This document shows positions 54,940 to 63,970 of a stretch of DNA of 64,000 nucleotides, piece by piece. This stretch comes from Shouchella hunanensis (lineage in GTDB: Bacteria; Bacillota; Bacilli; Bacillales; Bacillaceae_D): NCBI RefSeq assembly GCF_028735875.1, contig NZ_CP117834.1, positions 3,646,001 to 3,710,000 of the forward strand, written 5' to 3'. The notes beneath the pieces are model-generated. The model did no database searches. It saw nothing but the letters and a program-made list of their open reading frames with translations, and was not told the origin of the DNA. Positions within the stretch are counted from its first letter, which is position 1; every line of letters starts with the position of its first letter. The position numbers and the translations under genes were made by a program.

Positions 54940-54952
54940 TTTTGCGTCCCTC

Positions 54953-55444
54953 CTAGTCTCTTCGGTTTACCTCTCCAAGGTATACGGTTCCATTTTCAAC
55001 ACTGACTTCAAACACATCTAACGGTCGACGTGGTGGTGTACCAGGTACGTTTGTACCATCCTCTGTAAATCGACCACCGTGGCACGGACACGCAAATTCG
55101 CTCTCATCTTCGTTATAAGCAATTGTACAACCTAAGTGTGTACAAACTGATGAAAGCGCGATAACGTCGTCGCCATCTAAATAGATGTATGCTTCTTGCT
55201 CAACGGTTGATTCATACCAAGAATCTTGTTGGCTAAAGCTCCATGTGAATCGCTGCGGCGTATCTGTTAAATCGTCTAGCTCGCATACCGCTTCCATAGA
55301 AGACTCAGCGCCTGCTTTTAATGCAGGATCAAGGGCAAAACGAACCATGGGCATTAACATACCTGCAGCCATAAATCCACCTACTCCTGTGAGCGTGTAC
55401 GATAAAAATTGCCGTCTCGAAACTTTGTGCTCTCTTTCGCTCAC
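54953..55444 (-). CDS. qcrA: Menaquinol:cytochrome c reductase, Rieske subunit
   Basis: This 163-residue protein has a twin-Arg type anchor (SRRQFLSYTLTGVGGFM) and the Rieske 2Fe-2S ligands CTHLGC and CPCHGG, followed by GTPPRRPLD. The start is GTG at 55444 with GGAGG 7 nt upstream; an upstream in-frame ATG is not supported by a ribosome site. It is first of the qcrA-qcrB-qcrC operon. Confidence 0.94.
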   Translation of the reverse strand: MSEREHKVSRRQFLSYTLTGVGGFMAAGMLMPMVRFALDPALKAGAESSMEAVCELDDLTDTPQRFTWSFSQQDSWYESTVEQEAYIYLDGDDVIALSSVCTHLGCTIAYNEDESEFACPCHGGRFTEDGTNVPGTPPRRPLDVFEVSVENGTVYLGEVNRRD

Positions 55445-55518
55445 TTCTAAACCTCCTAACAGTTCAAAATCGACCAAGTTTAGCTTGGTATCATACAGAT
55501 TAATACTAGGACGTTACT

Positions 55519-55547
55519 ATCATACTATAACCGCATACATTAAGCAA
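55519..55547 (-). promoter_or_regulatory. Promoter for qcrABC
   Basis: TTGCTT (55542-55547) and TATGAT (55519-55524) on the minus strand with a 17-nt spacer, about 75 nt upstream of the qcrA start codon. Confidence 0.55.
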
Positions 55548-55567
55548 TATGAGTTAGAATAGCGCTT

Positions 55568-56035
55568 TCAGCGTTTTTTTTGCCATAACCCCGTAATTAA
55601 CGGTAAAATTTGTTGCATTTGATCATCCATGACTTTTTTTCTGTTTTTTTGTTCAATGTATTCAAGAGCAATTGATGGTACGTACACCAATTGTAACGGC
55701 TCTAATGCTTGTTCATCCTGCTTCCAATTCGCATCTGATGTTAGCAAAATCATGTAGTTGAATCCAGCGCCCTCTAATTCCGTCTGCCAAAGGTGTAGCC
55801 GCTCTTTTTTCCCTTCGGCTGATTCGGTATCATGATAGCTAAATGGTGGGAACAGCATAACCCGTCCTCGAAATTGACGTTCCATTTCCTCACTCAAAAT
55901 TGTTGTAAATTCAGTCGCTTGAATGGTTGACTTAATATCTGCCGTTAACGATACTTTCACAAGGGGTACAATGGCTGTATCAACATAATCTCGGGATTGT
56001 AAATACGTATCGGTGTCTTCGGTTCTAAAGCGCAT
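55568..56035 (-). CDS. ypiF: YpiF-like protein (DUF2487)
   Basis: This 155-residue cytoplasmic protein shows the DUF2487 pattern: a start with MRFRTEDTDTYLQSRDYVDTAIVP-type sequence, VMLFPPFSY in the middle, and LVYVPSIALE before a basic C-terminus. Function unknown. It sits between qcrA and ypiB as in B. subtilis. Confidence 0.85.
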   Translation of the reverse strand: MRFRTEDTDTYLQSRDYVDTAIVPLVKVSLTADIKSTIQATEFTTILSEEMERQFRGRVMLFPPFSYHDTESAEGKKERLHLWQTELEGAGFNYMILLTSDANWKQDEQALEPLQLVYVPSIALEYIEQKNRKKVMDDQMQQILPLITGLWQKKR

Positions 56036-56067
56036 CTGACCACTTCCTTCCTCTTTTCTAGTATACC

Positions 56068-56097
56068 AAAAAAAACAGAGCCTTCGGGCTCTGTTTT
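56068..56097 (-). terminator. Terminator of ypiB, UUCG tetraloop
   Basis: AAAACAGAGCC and GGCTCTGTTTT form an 11-bp stem with a TTCG (CGAA on the minus strand) loop, then a T-run on the minus strand. Confidence 0.85.
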
Positions 56098-56644
56098 AGG
56101 AGTTTTTTAATAAATGATTTAGTTTTTCTGTTAAGGCGAGAAACGCGTCTTTATCATGCGCATCTAACGCTTGATTAATTTCCTCATTTATTTTTTTTAA
56201 CTGAAATTGGCGAATGCTTTCTGTTAAAACAACATCAGCCTCTGTTTCAAACCGTTGCTTTCGTTCTTTTGTTTCCGGTAAATACGGGTTGTCTTCAAGA
56301 ACCGCTAGGTACTGCGCATGAAGTTCTTGGTCTTTAAAATGAAGTTCAATGTAAATCTCTTCCGTATGATTTAAGCGAATATCATGAAACGCTTTTTCAC
56401 AGTCTGTTGTCACGTGATGCTGCTTTCGAAACGAAAATGGAACTGTGTCGATCCCTTGAGCAGAAATAACAAGTGCCTTTGGTGTTTCATCAGAACGATC
56501 TAAAAAATGAACTCGTTCCATTAAGCTATCATCGTTCATTAAATAATTTAGCAACCAAGCACACTCACGGCGTTTTAATTGATGTCGTTTGAGGAAACTA
56601 CGCAAAAAAGACTTTTTATCCATTACAGGAATAATGCTACCCAA
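56096..56644 (-). CDS. ypiB: YpiB-like protein (UPF0302)
   Basis: This 182-residue cytoplasmic protein has the UPF0302 signature LKRRECAWLLNYLMNDDSLMERVHF-type region near 22-46, then TTDCEKAFHDIRLN and VLEDNPYLP. The TTG at 56644 is chosen because GGGGAG lies 7 nt upstream and the N-terminus (IIPVMDKKSFL) aligns with VPVSEKKDFL of B. subtilis YpiB; an ATG seven codons later lacks a ribosome site. Function unknown. Confidence 0.87.
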   Translation of the reverse strand: MGSIIPVMDKKSFLRSFLKRHQLKRRECAWLLNYLMNDDSLMERVHFLDRSDETPKALVISAQGIDTVPFSFRKQHHVTTDCEKAFHDIRLNHTEEIYIELHFKDQELHAQYLAVLEDNPYLPETKERKQRFETEADVVLTESIRQFQLKKINEEINQALDAHDKDAFLALTEKLNHLLKNS

Positions 56645-56758
56645 TTGCTTTCTCCCCTTTCCTTTTATAAAAGCACCAAAAAAGATTCTCTTGTACTTTT
56701 CGCCTTAAGATACAGCATTCCCTTTTCTATCGACTTGAATTCTTTTCAACAAATCTTG

Positions 56759-58012
56759 TCATTCCTCGTGTTGGAGCTGGTCAATAAGCTCGATTAAGTC
56801 TGTTCTTGTCGGATCAACGTATAGCGCTTGTCTAAAGAACACAGCTGCTTTTTGACGTTTTCCTTCTTCTAAGAGAAAGTAGCCATATTCAATTAAAAAG
56901 TCAGCATCTTCCTTAAAAAACGGTTCCGCTTCTTCATATAATAGACGGGCTTCTTCATACGATTCCAATTGTGCTTTAGCAAAAGCGTGGTACCACGTTA
57001 GTACAGGATCATGTTCACCATGCTCTTGTACATATTCAATAAGCTCTTGTAGCTCTTCTGCTCTTTCTTCTTCCTTCAATAATGCAGCAAGTGCTTGTAT
57101 GCTAGTCATATTTGAAGGGTTTAACGCCAAAGCTTGTCGAAAGTATTGCTCAGCACCGACGAGGTCATTCATTTTTGTCAACACTTGACCAGCCATCATT
57201 GGGAGTTGGTCATTAAATTCATCCATTCGAATACCATCTTTCAACGTCTCAAATGCCTCATCTAAACGATTTTCAGCCTCATATGCTTTTGCAAGTGGCA
57301 CATAAACACTTGTAAAATCCGCATCTAAACTTTTTACCGCACCGAGCTGTTCAATAACAACTGGATAATCACCTTGTTGATAAGCAGTAAACCCAAAGCT
57401 GAATAACTGATCAGGCGTCATTTTATTTGTTTCCTGTTGATGATACAAATGCAAGGCCTCTTCAAATTGACCATTTCCGCTATATGCTTCTGCCAATGAT
57501 AATCCAACGTTCACTTCACCTAATTGAGCATGAAGAGATTGTTTTAAATACGGAATCGCCTTATTGTATGCCCCTTGATTTAAATAGAATTCACCTAGCG
57601 CATAAATAAGGATCATTTCTTCAGGGTCTTTTTGCAAGGCGGCAAGTAACTTCTGTTCGGCAACTTCATCAAGAGCTTGCAATTGATACAAATCGGCAAG
57701 CAATAGTTGTGCTTGTACGAAGCTGTCATCTTTTACGCCAACTTCTAATAGTAATTCAATGGCTGCATCCTCTTGATCTTCGTCAATCATCATTTCCGCT
57801 GAAAGAATGGCTAAAGAGCCTTCATCTGGATAAAGTGACCGAAGTTCTTCCACAATGGTTCGTGCTTCACGAATGTGCCCAAGTTCGTAATAGAGCTCAG
57901 CCACTTCAAACCGAATTTGGTGGTTGTCTGATAGAGCATGTTCAGCTAAATACGCTAAAGCAGCTTCAATGTTTCCAGCCTCTATTTTAGAAAAAACATG
58001 TTCTTTCAACAT
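56759..58012 (-). CDS. ypiA: TPR-repeat protein YpiA
   Basis: This 417-residue soluble protein is built of about ten tetratricopeptide repeats (for example ALGEFYLNQGAYNKAIPYLK and LSLAEAYSGNGQFEEALHLY) and is strongly acidic. It matches B. subtilis YpiA in size and place. AAAGGAG lies 10 nt before the ATG at 58012. Function unknown. Confidence 0.87.
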   Translation of the reverse strand: MLKEHVFSKIEAGNIEAALAYLAEHALSDNHQIRFEVAELYYELGHIREARTIVEELRSLYPDEGSLAILSAEMMIDEDQEDAAIELLLEVGVKDDSFVQAQLLLADLYQLQALDEVAEQKLLAALQKDPEEMILIYALGEFYLNQGAYNKAIPYLKQSLHAQLGEVNVGLSLAEAYSGNGQFEEALHLYHQQETNKMTPDQLFSFGFTAYQQGDYPVVIEQLGAVKSLDADFTSVYVPLAKAYEAENRLDEAFETLKDGIRMDEFNDQLPMMAGQVLTKMNDLVGAEQYFRQALALNPSNMTSIQALAALLKEEERAEELQELIEYVQEHGEHDPVLTWYHAFAKAQLESYEEARLLYEEAEPFFKEDADFLIEYGYFLLEEGKRQKAAVFFRQALYVDPTRTDLIELIDQLQHEE

Positions 58013-58054
58013 AAATGTTCTTGCTCCTTTTCGTAACAAACGATATATGTTTAT

Positions 58055-58082
58055 TTTATATGATCGCTCGTCGCAGGGGCAA
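58055..58082 (-). promoter_or_regulatory. Candidate promoter for ypiA
   Basis: TTGCCC (58077-58082) and TATAAA (58055-58060) on the minus strand, 16 nt apart and about 43 nt before the ypiA start codon. It is divergent from the small-RNA promoter at 58127-58155. Confidence 0.45.
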
Positions 58083-58126
58083 CCTTTCTGTTTCAGAAAA
58101 AAAACAAAAGATTTTTATGAATAGTA

Positions 58127-58155
58127 TTGACTTTGTAAGCGTTTTCTTTTATTAT
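58127..58155 (+). promoter_or_regulatory. Promoter with overlapping CcpA (cre) site
   Basis: TTGACT (58127-58132) and TATTAT (58150-58155) with a 17-nt spacer on the plus strand. The spacer contains TTGTAAGCGTTTTCTT (58133-58148), which matches the catabolite-responsive element consensus (WTGNNARCGNWWWCAW) at all but one position. No protein-coding gene follows on this strand. Confidence 0.6.
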
Positions 58156-58161
58156 CTAATT

Positions 58162-58254
58162 AGCGTATGGTTTCTCTCCACTCCTATCCATACATTTTAG
58201 CTTTTATAGCTAAACCCCCTTGAAAACGTAAGCGTTTTCAAGGGGGTTTTTTTT
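58162..58254 (+). ncRNA. Candidate small RNA, about 93 nt
   Basis: A promoter with a cre-like site points into a stretch that ends 93 nt later in a very strong terminator. The RNA could form a first hairpin GTATGG/CCATAC (58165-58192), a small TTTAGC/GCTAAA stem (58196-58214) and the terminator stem. An 18-codon frame within it has no ribosome site, so a non-coding RNA is more likely. It lies between ypiA and tyrA, where B. subtilis has aroE, and both flanking genes are on the other strand. CcpA control and the function are inference. Confidence 0.5.
58212..58254 (+). terminator. Strong terminator, plus strand
   Basis: AAACCCCCTTGAAAACG (58212-58228) pairs perfectly with CGTTTTCAAGGGGGTTT (58233-58249), loop TAAG, ending in eight T (58247-58254). 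The minus-strand side has only three T, so it serves plus-strand transcription. Confidence 0.85.
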
Positions 58255-58291
58255 ATACAAGCGCCTGACCTACTTGACCAGACGCTTGTCA

Positions 58292-59383
58292 CTATTGTTC
58301 GTAAATTTGATAATGCCGTTCCATTAGGACCGTCCGAGCGTGAGTTCGATCTTCTTCCGAGCGGAAGCTCAAACGTAAAACACCCATAATATCTTCTCTT
58401 GCCTCGAGAATTCGAATGTTGGTCAGATGAATTTTATTTTCTGCAAGGACATAGGTAACATCCGAAACGACTCCGAGATGATCCGGAACATCCACATATA
58501 AGTCGTAAAATGCCGGAATTGCCCCGCGAGACTTCTGCGGTAAACCTTCACGAACCTGACGGGCTCCTGCAAAGAAATGATAGATGCTCTCATGATCCTC
58601 GTTTTCAATTAATTCACGTATGCCATCCATATCTTGCTGCCACTCATTCATTAATCGAATCATTTCTTCTTTATTATGTACTAAAATATCACGCCACATA
58701 ATAGGGCTTGCTGAGGCAATTCTTGTAATGTCTTTAAAACCTCCAGCAGCAAGTGCAGTCACTTGATCATCTGTTGCTTGCATCTTTTCAAGTTGATGTA
58801 CGAGTCCAGCTGCTACAATGTGAGGAAAGTGGCTGACAACACCAACAAGTCGATCGTGTCGCTTTGCATCTAGTTCAATAAATCGCGCCTTCGTCAATTT
58901 TAGAATATTTTTCAATGAAATCAATTCATCCCGAGACGTCTCTGCGGTTGGTGTTAAAAGATAGAACGCATTTTCAAATAAATGTTCTTGTGCTGCCGTA
59001 ACACCAGACTTATGCGAGCCAGCCATCGGATGTCCACCAATAAAGCACACAGATGGTAACAGTCGCTCTGCTTGCTCGACGATTGTTCGTTTCGTCGAGC
59101 CTACATCTGTTAAGATGACGCCTTTTTTCAGTGCCATCGTACTTAGCTGTTCCATAATCTTTATTGTCACACCAACTGGCGTGGCAATAATAATGACGTC
59201 CGCACGTTCAGCACCATCCTGTAAACGTGTCACACGCTCATCAATAACCCCTAATTGATGTGCCATATTCGTTTCGTCCTCTGAAATATCATAGCCTAGC
59301 CGGTGAAAGGTTGAATCATTTTTCAAAGCAAGGGACAATGAGCCCCCAATTAGGCCCATACCAATGATAAAGATGTTCGTCAT
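58292..59383 (-). CDS. tyrA: Prephenate dehydrogenase
   Basis: This 363-residue enzyme makes 4-hydroxyphenylpyruvate for tyrosine. The NAD site is GMGLIGGSL (8-16), the catalytic region shows GGHPMAGSHKSG near 125, and a C-terminal ACT domain (about 293-363, DVPDHLGVVSDVTYVL) should sense tyrosine. It is 26 nt behind hisC at the end of the trp-his-tyr cluster. aroE, which follows tyrA in B. subtilis, is missing here. Confidence 0.95.
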   Translation of the reverse strand: MTNIFIIGMGLIGGSLSLALKNDSTFHRLGYDISEDETNMAHQLGVIDERVTRLQDGAERADVIIIATPVGVTIKIMEQLSTMALKKGVILTDVGSTKRTIVEQAERLLPSVCFIGGHPMAGSHKSGVTAAQEHLFENAFYLLTPTAETSRDELISLKNILKLTKARFIELDAKRHDRLVGVVSHFPHIVAAGLVHQLEKMQATDDQVTALAAGGFKDITRIASASPIMWRDILVHNKEEMIRLMNEWQQDMDGIRELIENEDHESIYHFFAGARQVREGLPQKSRGAIPAFYDLYVDVPDHLGVVSDVTYVLAENKIHLTNIRILEAREDIMGVLRLSFRSEEDRTHARTVLMERHYQIYEQ

Positions 59384-59409
59384 GCTGTGGTCCTCCCTGC
59401 ACTACTTCA

Positions 59410-60507
59410 TTAAGTTTTCCATGTGTTAAATATGGCCGGTGCCACTTTCAAAAAAGCATCATTTTCTTCCTTACTACCAATAGAAATCCGAATTCCAGTT
59501 GGATAACCTAATGCTTCACCGGATCGAAGAATAAACCCTTTTTCAAGAAACGCCTGAAAAAGTTGATTCCCTGGAATACTTGTTTCAACTAGAAGAAAAT
59601 TGGTTTCGGACGGATAAACGAAGAAACCCTCCTCTTCAAAATAAGTTCTTAAACGCTGCCTCTCTTGCTCGTTCTTTTCTTTGCATAATTGAATAAACCC
59701 TTCGTCTTCCAATGCAGCCAGAGCTGCTTGATGTGCTATCGCATTATTATTAAACGGAGGTCTAATAGGGTCAATCGCTTGCGCCACGCTTTCACTCGCA
59801 ATACCATAGCCTACTCGTAAACCAGCCAATCCGTATGCTTTGGAAAACGTACGTAACACAACTAGCTGCGGATAAGCAGAAAGCAGCGATACGCTATCAG
59901 GATAATCAGCCATTGTCACATATTCGTAGTAAGCCTCGTCTGAAACGACTAAGCACTCTTTAGGAACACGATCTAAAAAGTGGACAAACGCTTCCCGACT
60001 TAACGCAACACCGTTAGGATTATTTGGATTGCACACCCAAACGATGCGCGTTTGCTCGTTAATCGCTGCAAGCATCGCTTCTAAGTCATGATTTCCACTG
60101 TTTGTAACTGGAATCTCAACAATTTCAGCGGCTTCAATAGTTGCATTTAATTTATATTGTGAAAAAGAAGGCGTAGCCATAACCGTATTGGTATCAGCCG
60201 ATAAAAACCCTCGACATAGAAATTGTATGACTTCATCGGATCCATTGCCTAGAATAATTTGCTTTTCACTTACTTGATGTTTTGTTGCTAAAGCTTCCCG
60301 CAGCTCCGTTCCGTAGCCATCGGGATAAATAGCCGTTTCACTCGCAATCGTGGCGATTCTCTCAGCCACTTTTGGTGACGCACCATACGGATTTTCGTTT
60401 GATGCCATTTTTATAACATGATCTAATCCATATTCGCGCTTCACCTCAGCAATTGGTTTGCCTGGTGCATACGCAGGTAGACCACGAATTTGTTTCTTAA
60501 CGAGCAT
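59410..60507 (-). CDS. hisC: Histidinol-phosphate / aromatic aminotransferase
   Basis: This 365-residue class I PLP aminotransferase has SNENPYG near 35, NPNNPNG near 160, the Schiff-base region RTFSKAYGLAGLRVGY with its Lys near 222, and NFLL with the substrate Arg motif GIRISIG at the end. In B. subtilis HisC also transaminates phenylalanine and tyrosine precursors, which explains its place in this operon. The ATG at 60507 has TAGGTG 5 nt upstream; a GTG two codons earlier is less likely. Confidence 0.94.
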   Translation of the reverse strand: MLVKKQIRGLPAYAPGKPIAEVKREYGLDHVIKMASNENPYGASPKVAERIATIASETAIYPDGYGTELREALATKHQVSEKQIILGNGSDEVIQFLCRGFLSADTNTVMATPSFSQYKLNATIEAAEIVEIPVTNSGNHDLEAMLAAINEQTRIVWVCNPNNPNGVALSREAFVHFLDRVPKECLVVSDEAYYEYVTMADYPDSVSLLSAYPQLVVLRTFSKAYGLAGLRVGYGIASESVAQAIDPIRPPFNNNAIAHQAALAALEDEGFIQLCKEKNEQERQRLRTYFEEEGFFVYPSETNFLLVETSIPGNQLFQAFLEKGFILRSGEALGYPTGIRISIGSKEENDAFLKVAPAIFNTWKT

Positions 60508-60575
60508 GTCCACACCTACTTTCGATAATCTTACTAGTTATCCTACGAAAAAAGAGCTTCTTCTTCAACATTCTT

Positions 60576-61385
60576 TTAATAAGAGGCCGTATTTATTCCT
60601 TGAAGCTCACCAATATACTGTTCAATCTCAGCAAGCGCTGCTTCTTTTTCTCTTTTGCTTAAAAGTCGTTCTCCACGCTTTTCAATCTCTTTCACAATCG
60701 CACTCCCAATCACAACTCCATCAGCATACTGTTGGATAGCATCTACTTGCTCACGTTTATGAATACCGAATCCAACAACACAAGGAACTTGAGCATGCTG
60801 CTTTACTGTCTGAATAAAACGTTTTAAATCAGCAGGCAACTGATCACGAGCGCCCGTTACGCCTGTCGTTGATACACAATATAAAAAGCCGCTTGCAGAT
60901 GAAGCAATCTTTTTTATTCGTTCTCTAGAAGTTGGAGCTACCATTGAAATAAAAGACAAGCCGTTTGCTTTACATAGTGATGCCAACGTCTGTGCTTCTT
61001 CAAAAGGTAAATCCGGAACGAGTACACCGTCTACTTCAAAGGTCGACGCCTGTTCTACAAATGTTTCAAATCCGTATTGATAAAGAGGATTCGCATACGT
61101 AAACAAAATAATGGGTACATGCACACCTTTTTTTCGGGCCAGTGGAATCATTTCTAAAATTTGCGGCAAGGTCGTTCCTGCCTGGATTGCTCGAATAGAA
61201 GCAGCTTGTATCGTGGGGCCATCCGCTAAAGGATCAGAGTAGGGCACACCTAATTCAATGACATCGGCCCCTTGCTTTTGTAATGAAAGCAATAGCGCAA
61301 TCGTCACGTCAAGAGAAGGATCTCCTGCTGTAATAAATGGAATAAACAAATCATCCTTTTGTAACGCTTGGGTTAGTCTATTCAT
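60576..61385 (-). CDS. trpA: Tryptophan synthase alpha subunit
   Basis: This 269-residue TIM barrel cleaves indole-glycerol phosphate. The catalytic Glu44 lies in [11 protein letters not shown] and Asp55 in LADGPT; the phosphate loop is [12 protein letters not shown] and later [16 protein letters not shown] precedes the ATG at 61385, and the gene overlaps trpB by 8 nt. Confidence 0.95.
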   Translation of the reverse strand: MNRLTQALQKDDLFIPFITAGDPSLDVTIALLLSLQKQGADVIELGVPYSDPLADGPTIQAASIRAIQAGTTLPQILEMIPLARKKGVHVPIILFTYANPLYQYGFETFVEQASTFEVDGVLVPDLPFEEAQTLASLCKANGLSFISMVAPTSRERIKKIASSASGFLYCVSTTGVTGARDQLPADLKRFIQTVKQHAQVPCVVGFGIHKREQVDAIQQYADGVVIGSAIVKEIEKRGERLLSKREKEAALAEIEQYIGELQGINTASY

Positions 61386-62580
61386 GAGCGGATTCTCCTT
61401 CGACGTTTTTATAAATGGTATGCATGTCTTTGTCACCACGACCGGACAAACAAATTAAAATCGTTTCTTTTTTACCTGCTTTACTTTGTTTAATCGCTTG
61501 AGCAACAGCATGTGCTGATTCCAAAGCACAAATAATGCCCTCGTGTTCAGCAAGCATACGCAAAGCAGAGAGGGCATCTTCATCGGTTACCGCTTCATAC
61601 GTAACGCGACCTGAATCTGCTAGATACGCATGCTCCGGACCAATTCCAGGATAATCAAGTCCAGCTGAAATAGAATAGGGCTCTATAATTTGACCTACCT
61701 CGTCTTGCAGTAAATACGTTAATGAACCGTGAATGATTCCTTTTGTTCCTTTTGTTAACGTTGCAGCGTGATGAGGAGAATGGACGCCGAGGCCAGCTGC
61801 CTCAACACCGACTAATGAAACATCGTCTTCGATAAACGGATAAAACATCCCAATCGCATTACTTCCTCCACCGACGCATGCAATAATGGTATCCGGAAAT
61901 TCACCATAATCAGTAAGCATCTGCTCTTTTGCCTCGTCGCCAATGATCCGTTGAAATTGGCGAACCATTTTTGGGTAAGGGTGAGGACCAACGACAGAAC
62001 CGATAATGTAAAACGTATCGTCAGCATTGGTTACCCAGTGCCGAATCGCTTCATTTGTAGCATCTTTTAATGTTTTACTTCCGCTTGTCGCTGGGATAAC
62101 TTTCGCACCAAGAAGCTCCATTCGAAACACATTTAACTGCTGTCGCTCCATATCCGTTTCACCCATATAAATTAAACAGTCCATGCCAAATTTCGCAGCT
62201 ACGGTTGCGGTCGCTACACCATGCTGGCCAGCACCTGTTTCAGCAACAATTTTCTTTTTACCCATTCGTTTGGCTAACAGTACTTGCCCGAGAGCATTAT
62301 TTAGCTTGTGTGCGCCTGTGTGTACTAGATCTTCTCGCTTTAAATAAATGGAGACATTCCCTAGTGCTTTACTTAGCTGATCGGCAAATGTGATCGGAGT
62401 TTTTCGGCCTGCATAATTTGTTAACAATGTTGTTAATTCACTTGTAAACGCAGGGTCCGCTAATGCTTCATCCAAAGCCGCCTCTAATTCCTCAAGTGCA
62501 CTCATAATTGTCTCTGGCACATATTGTCCACCATACTCGCCGAAACGACCTTGCTCAGTTGGATAAAGATTTGTTTTCAT
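61378..62580 (-). CDS. trpB: Tryptophan synthase beta subunit
   Basis: This 400-residue PLP enzyme condenses indole with serine. Lys92 in [11 protein letters not shown] is the Schiff-base residue, the catalytic Glu lies in AETGAGQHG, and the phosphate loop is [12 protein letters not shown]. It overlaps trpF by 4 nt (ATGA). Confidence 0.96.
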   Translation of the reverse strand: MKTNLYPTEQGRFGEYGGQYVPETIMSALEELEAALDEALADPAFTSELTTLLTNYAGRKTPITFADQLSKALGNVSIYLKREDLVHTGAHKLNNALGQVLLAKRMGKKKIVAETGAGQHGVATATVAAKFGMDCLIYMGETDMERQQLNVFRMELLGAKVIPATSGSKTLKDATNEAIRHWVTNADDTFYIIGSVVGPHPYPKMVRQFQRIIGDEAKEQMLTDYGEFPDTIIACVGGGSNAIGMFYPFIEDDVSLVGVEAAGLGVHSPHHAATLTKGTKGIIHGSLTYLLQDEVGQIIEPYSISAGLDYPGIGPEHAYLADSGRVTYEAVTDEDALSALRMLAEHEGIICALESAHAVAQAIKQSKAGKKETILICLSGRGDKDMHTIYKNVEGESAHE

Positions 62581-63206
62581 CTCTCGATCACCTCTTCAAG
62601 CTCTTCTATTGCCCGTATATTTTTTCGTCCGTTGCGCTCTATTCCGCTCGATAAATCTAAGCCAAACACGTTATATTGTTGTGCATCTTGAATATTTTCT
62701 TTTTTTATTCCACCAGCAATAAACAGAGGCGTTTCATATCGATTTGCAACTTGTATAAATGTAGGAATGCGTTCCCAATCAAATGTTTGCCCCGTTCCAC
62801 CCCACGCTTGTGTGCTTTTTGTATCTAACAAAAGACCATCTACGTAAGGAGCATAACGATGAAGCTGCTCAACAGTACTATCATCAACATGGATCGCTTT
62901 CCAAAGTTCAATAGTTGGATAAGCATGTCGAACAGCTTTAACACTCTCCACGGACTCACTTCCATGAAGTTGAAGAACGTGGAAGATGTTCGCTTCAAAA
63001 AGGGGTTTTATTTGTTCTATTGTTGCATTTACAACAAGCGCAACATTTTTCTTTTCATGAGGAACAGACTGATTCCAATGCATCACATCATCAAGAAGTA
63101 CTTGACGTTTACTTTTTGCAAAAACATAACCAATGTAATCACACAATGAGTGAGCGACAACTTCTAGATCTTCTTTCGATTGAATCCCACAATATTTCGT
63201 CTTCAT
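62577..63206 (-). CDS. trpF: Phosphoribosylanthranilate isomerase
   Basis: This 209-residue barrel enzyme catalyses the Amadori step of tryptophan synthesis. It starts [14 protein letters not shown] with the general-base Cys near residue 6, has VLQLHGSES near 90, the general-acid Asp in [15 protein letters not shown], and the phosphate loops IAGGIKKEN and GLDLSSGIE. It overlaps trpC and trpB by 4 nt each. Confidence 0.95.
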   Translation of the reverse strand: MKTKYCGIQSKEDLEVVAHSLCDYIGYVFAKSKRQVLLDDVMHWNQSVPHEKKNVALVVNATIEQIKPLFEANIFHVLQLHGSESVESVKAVRHAYPTIELWKAIHVDDSTVEQLHRYAPYVDGLLLDTKSTQAWGGTGQTFDWERIPTFIQVANRYETPLFIAGGIKKENIQDAQQYNVFGLDLSSGIERNGRKNIRAIEELEEVIER

Positions 63207-63970
63207 TCCACTGTCCGCTCACTTGCAAACAAACTTTCAATGGCTTTAGAACGATCCGTCGCTTTCATTAATGTCTCACCCATTAACACACCATGAACAC
63301 CTAGTCTCTTTAAATAAGTAAGGTCTTCTTTTGTACGAATGCCACTTTCTGATACAAGAACCGATTCTTGTGAGAGCGATGGTAAAATTAATTCCGTCTG
63401 TTTAATGTTCGTTTGAAACGTTTTTAAATTCCGGTTATTCACACCAACGATTTCTGGCTTTATATACTGAAGCAATGTTTGCGCTTCTTGTTCATCATGT
63501 ACCTCTACTAGGCATTCAAGCCCTAATTCATATGCTTGTTCATAGAGCTCTCGTAGCTGGCTGTATTCAATAACACCTGCAATCAGCAAGATTGCATCCG
63601 CTCCGAGTCGATAGGACTCTTCAACTTGCTTCGCATCAATGATGAAGTCTTTGCGCAAAACCGGAAGATTAACCGTGTCTTTTACTTGCTTGATATATTC
63701 TTTCTTCCCTTTAAAATAGGGATAATCGGTTAGCACACTAATAGCAGACGCACCAGCAGCTTGATACGATAGCGCAATACGTTTTACATCGAGGGTTTCA
63801 ACCAAAAGACCTTTAGACGGAGACGCTTGTTTAATTTCTGCAATTAAACCGAGGTCATAAGTAGATTGAAGCAGGGCTTGTTTTAAACTCGTTCGCTTTA
63901 CCGCTACAGGAGCTGGCATTTCTAACACACGCACTTCTTCTTTTTTAGTTGCAATAATCTGATCAAGCAT
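63203..63970 (-). CDS. trpC: Indole-3-glycerol phosphate synthase
   Basis: This 255-residue barrel enzyme closes the indole ring. Motifs in order are LIAEIKQASPSKG (catalytic Lys), SVLTDYPYFKG, VLRKDFIID, LLIAGVIE, GVNNRNLKTF, and VSESGIRT. GAGAGGG precedes the ATG by about 8 nt. The expected trpE-trpD part of the operon lies outside the window to the right. Confidence 0.95.
   Translation of the reverse strand: MLDQIIATKKEEVRVLEMPAPVAVKRTSLKQALLQSTYDLGLIAEIKQASPSKGLLVETLDVKRIALSYQAAGASAISVLTDYPYFKGKKEYIKQVKDTVNLPVLRKDFIIDAKQVEESYRLGADAILLIAGVIEYSQLRELYEQAYELGLECLVEVHDEQEAQTLLQYIKPEIVGVNNRNLKTFQTNIKQTELILPSLSQESVLVSESGIRTKEDLTYLKRLGVHGVLMGETLMKATDRSKAIESLFASERTVE

Noticed and set aside
58117-58200. 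27-codon plus-strand frame starting at 58117
   Set aside because: It has no ribosome site and overlaps the -35 and -10 boxes of the candidate small-RNA promoter.
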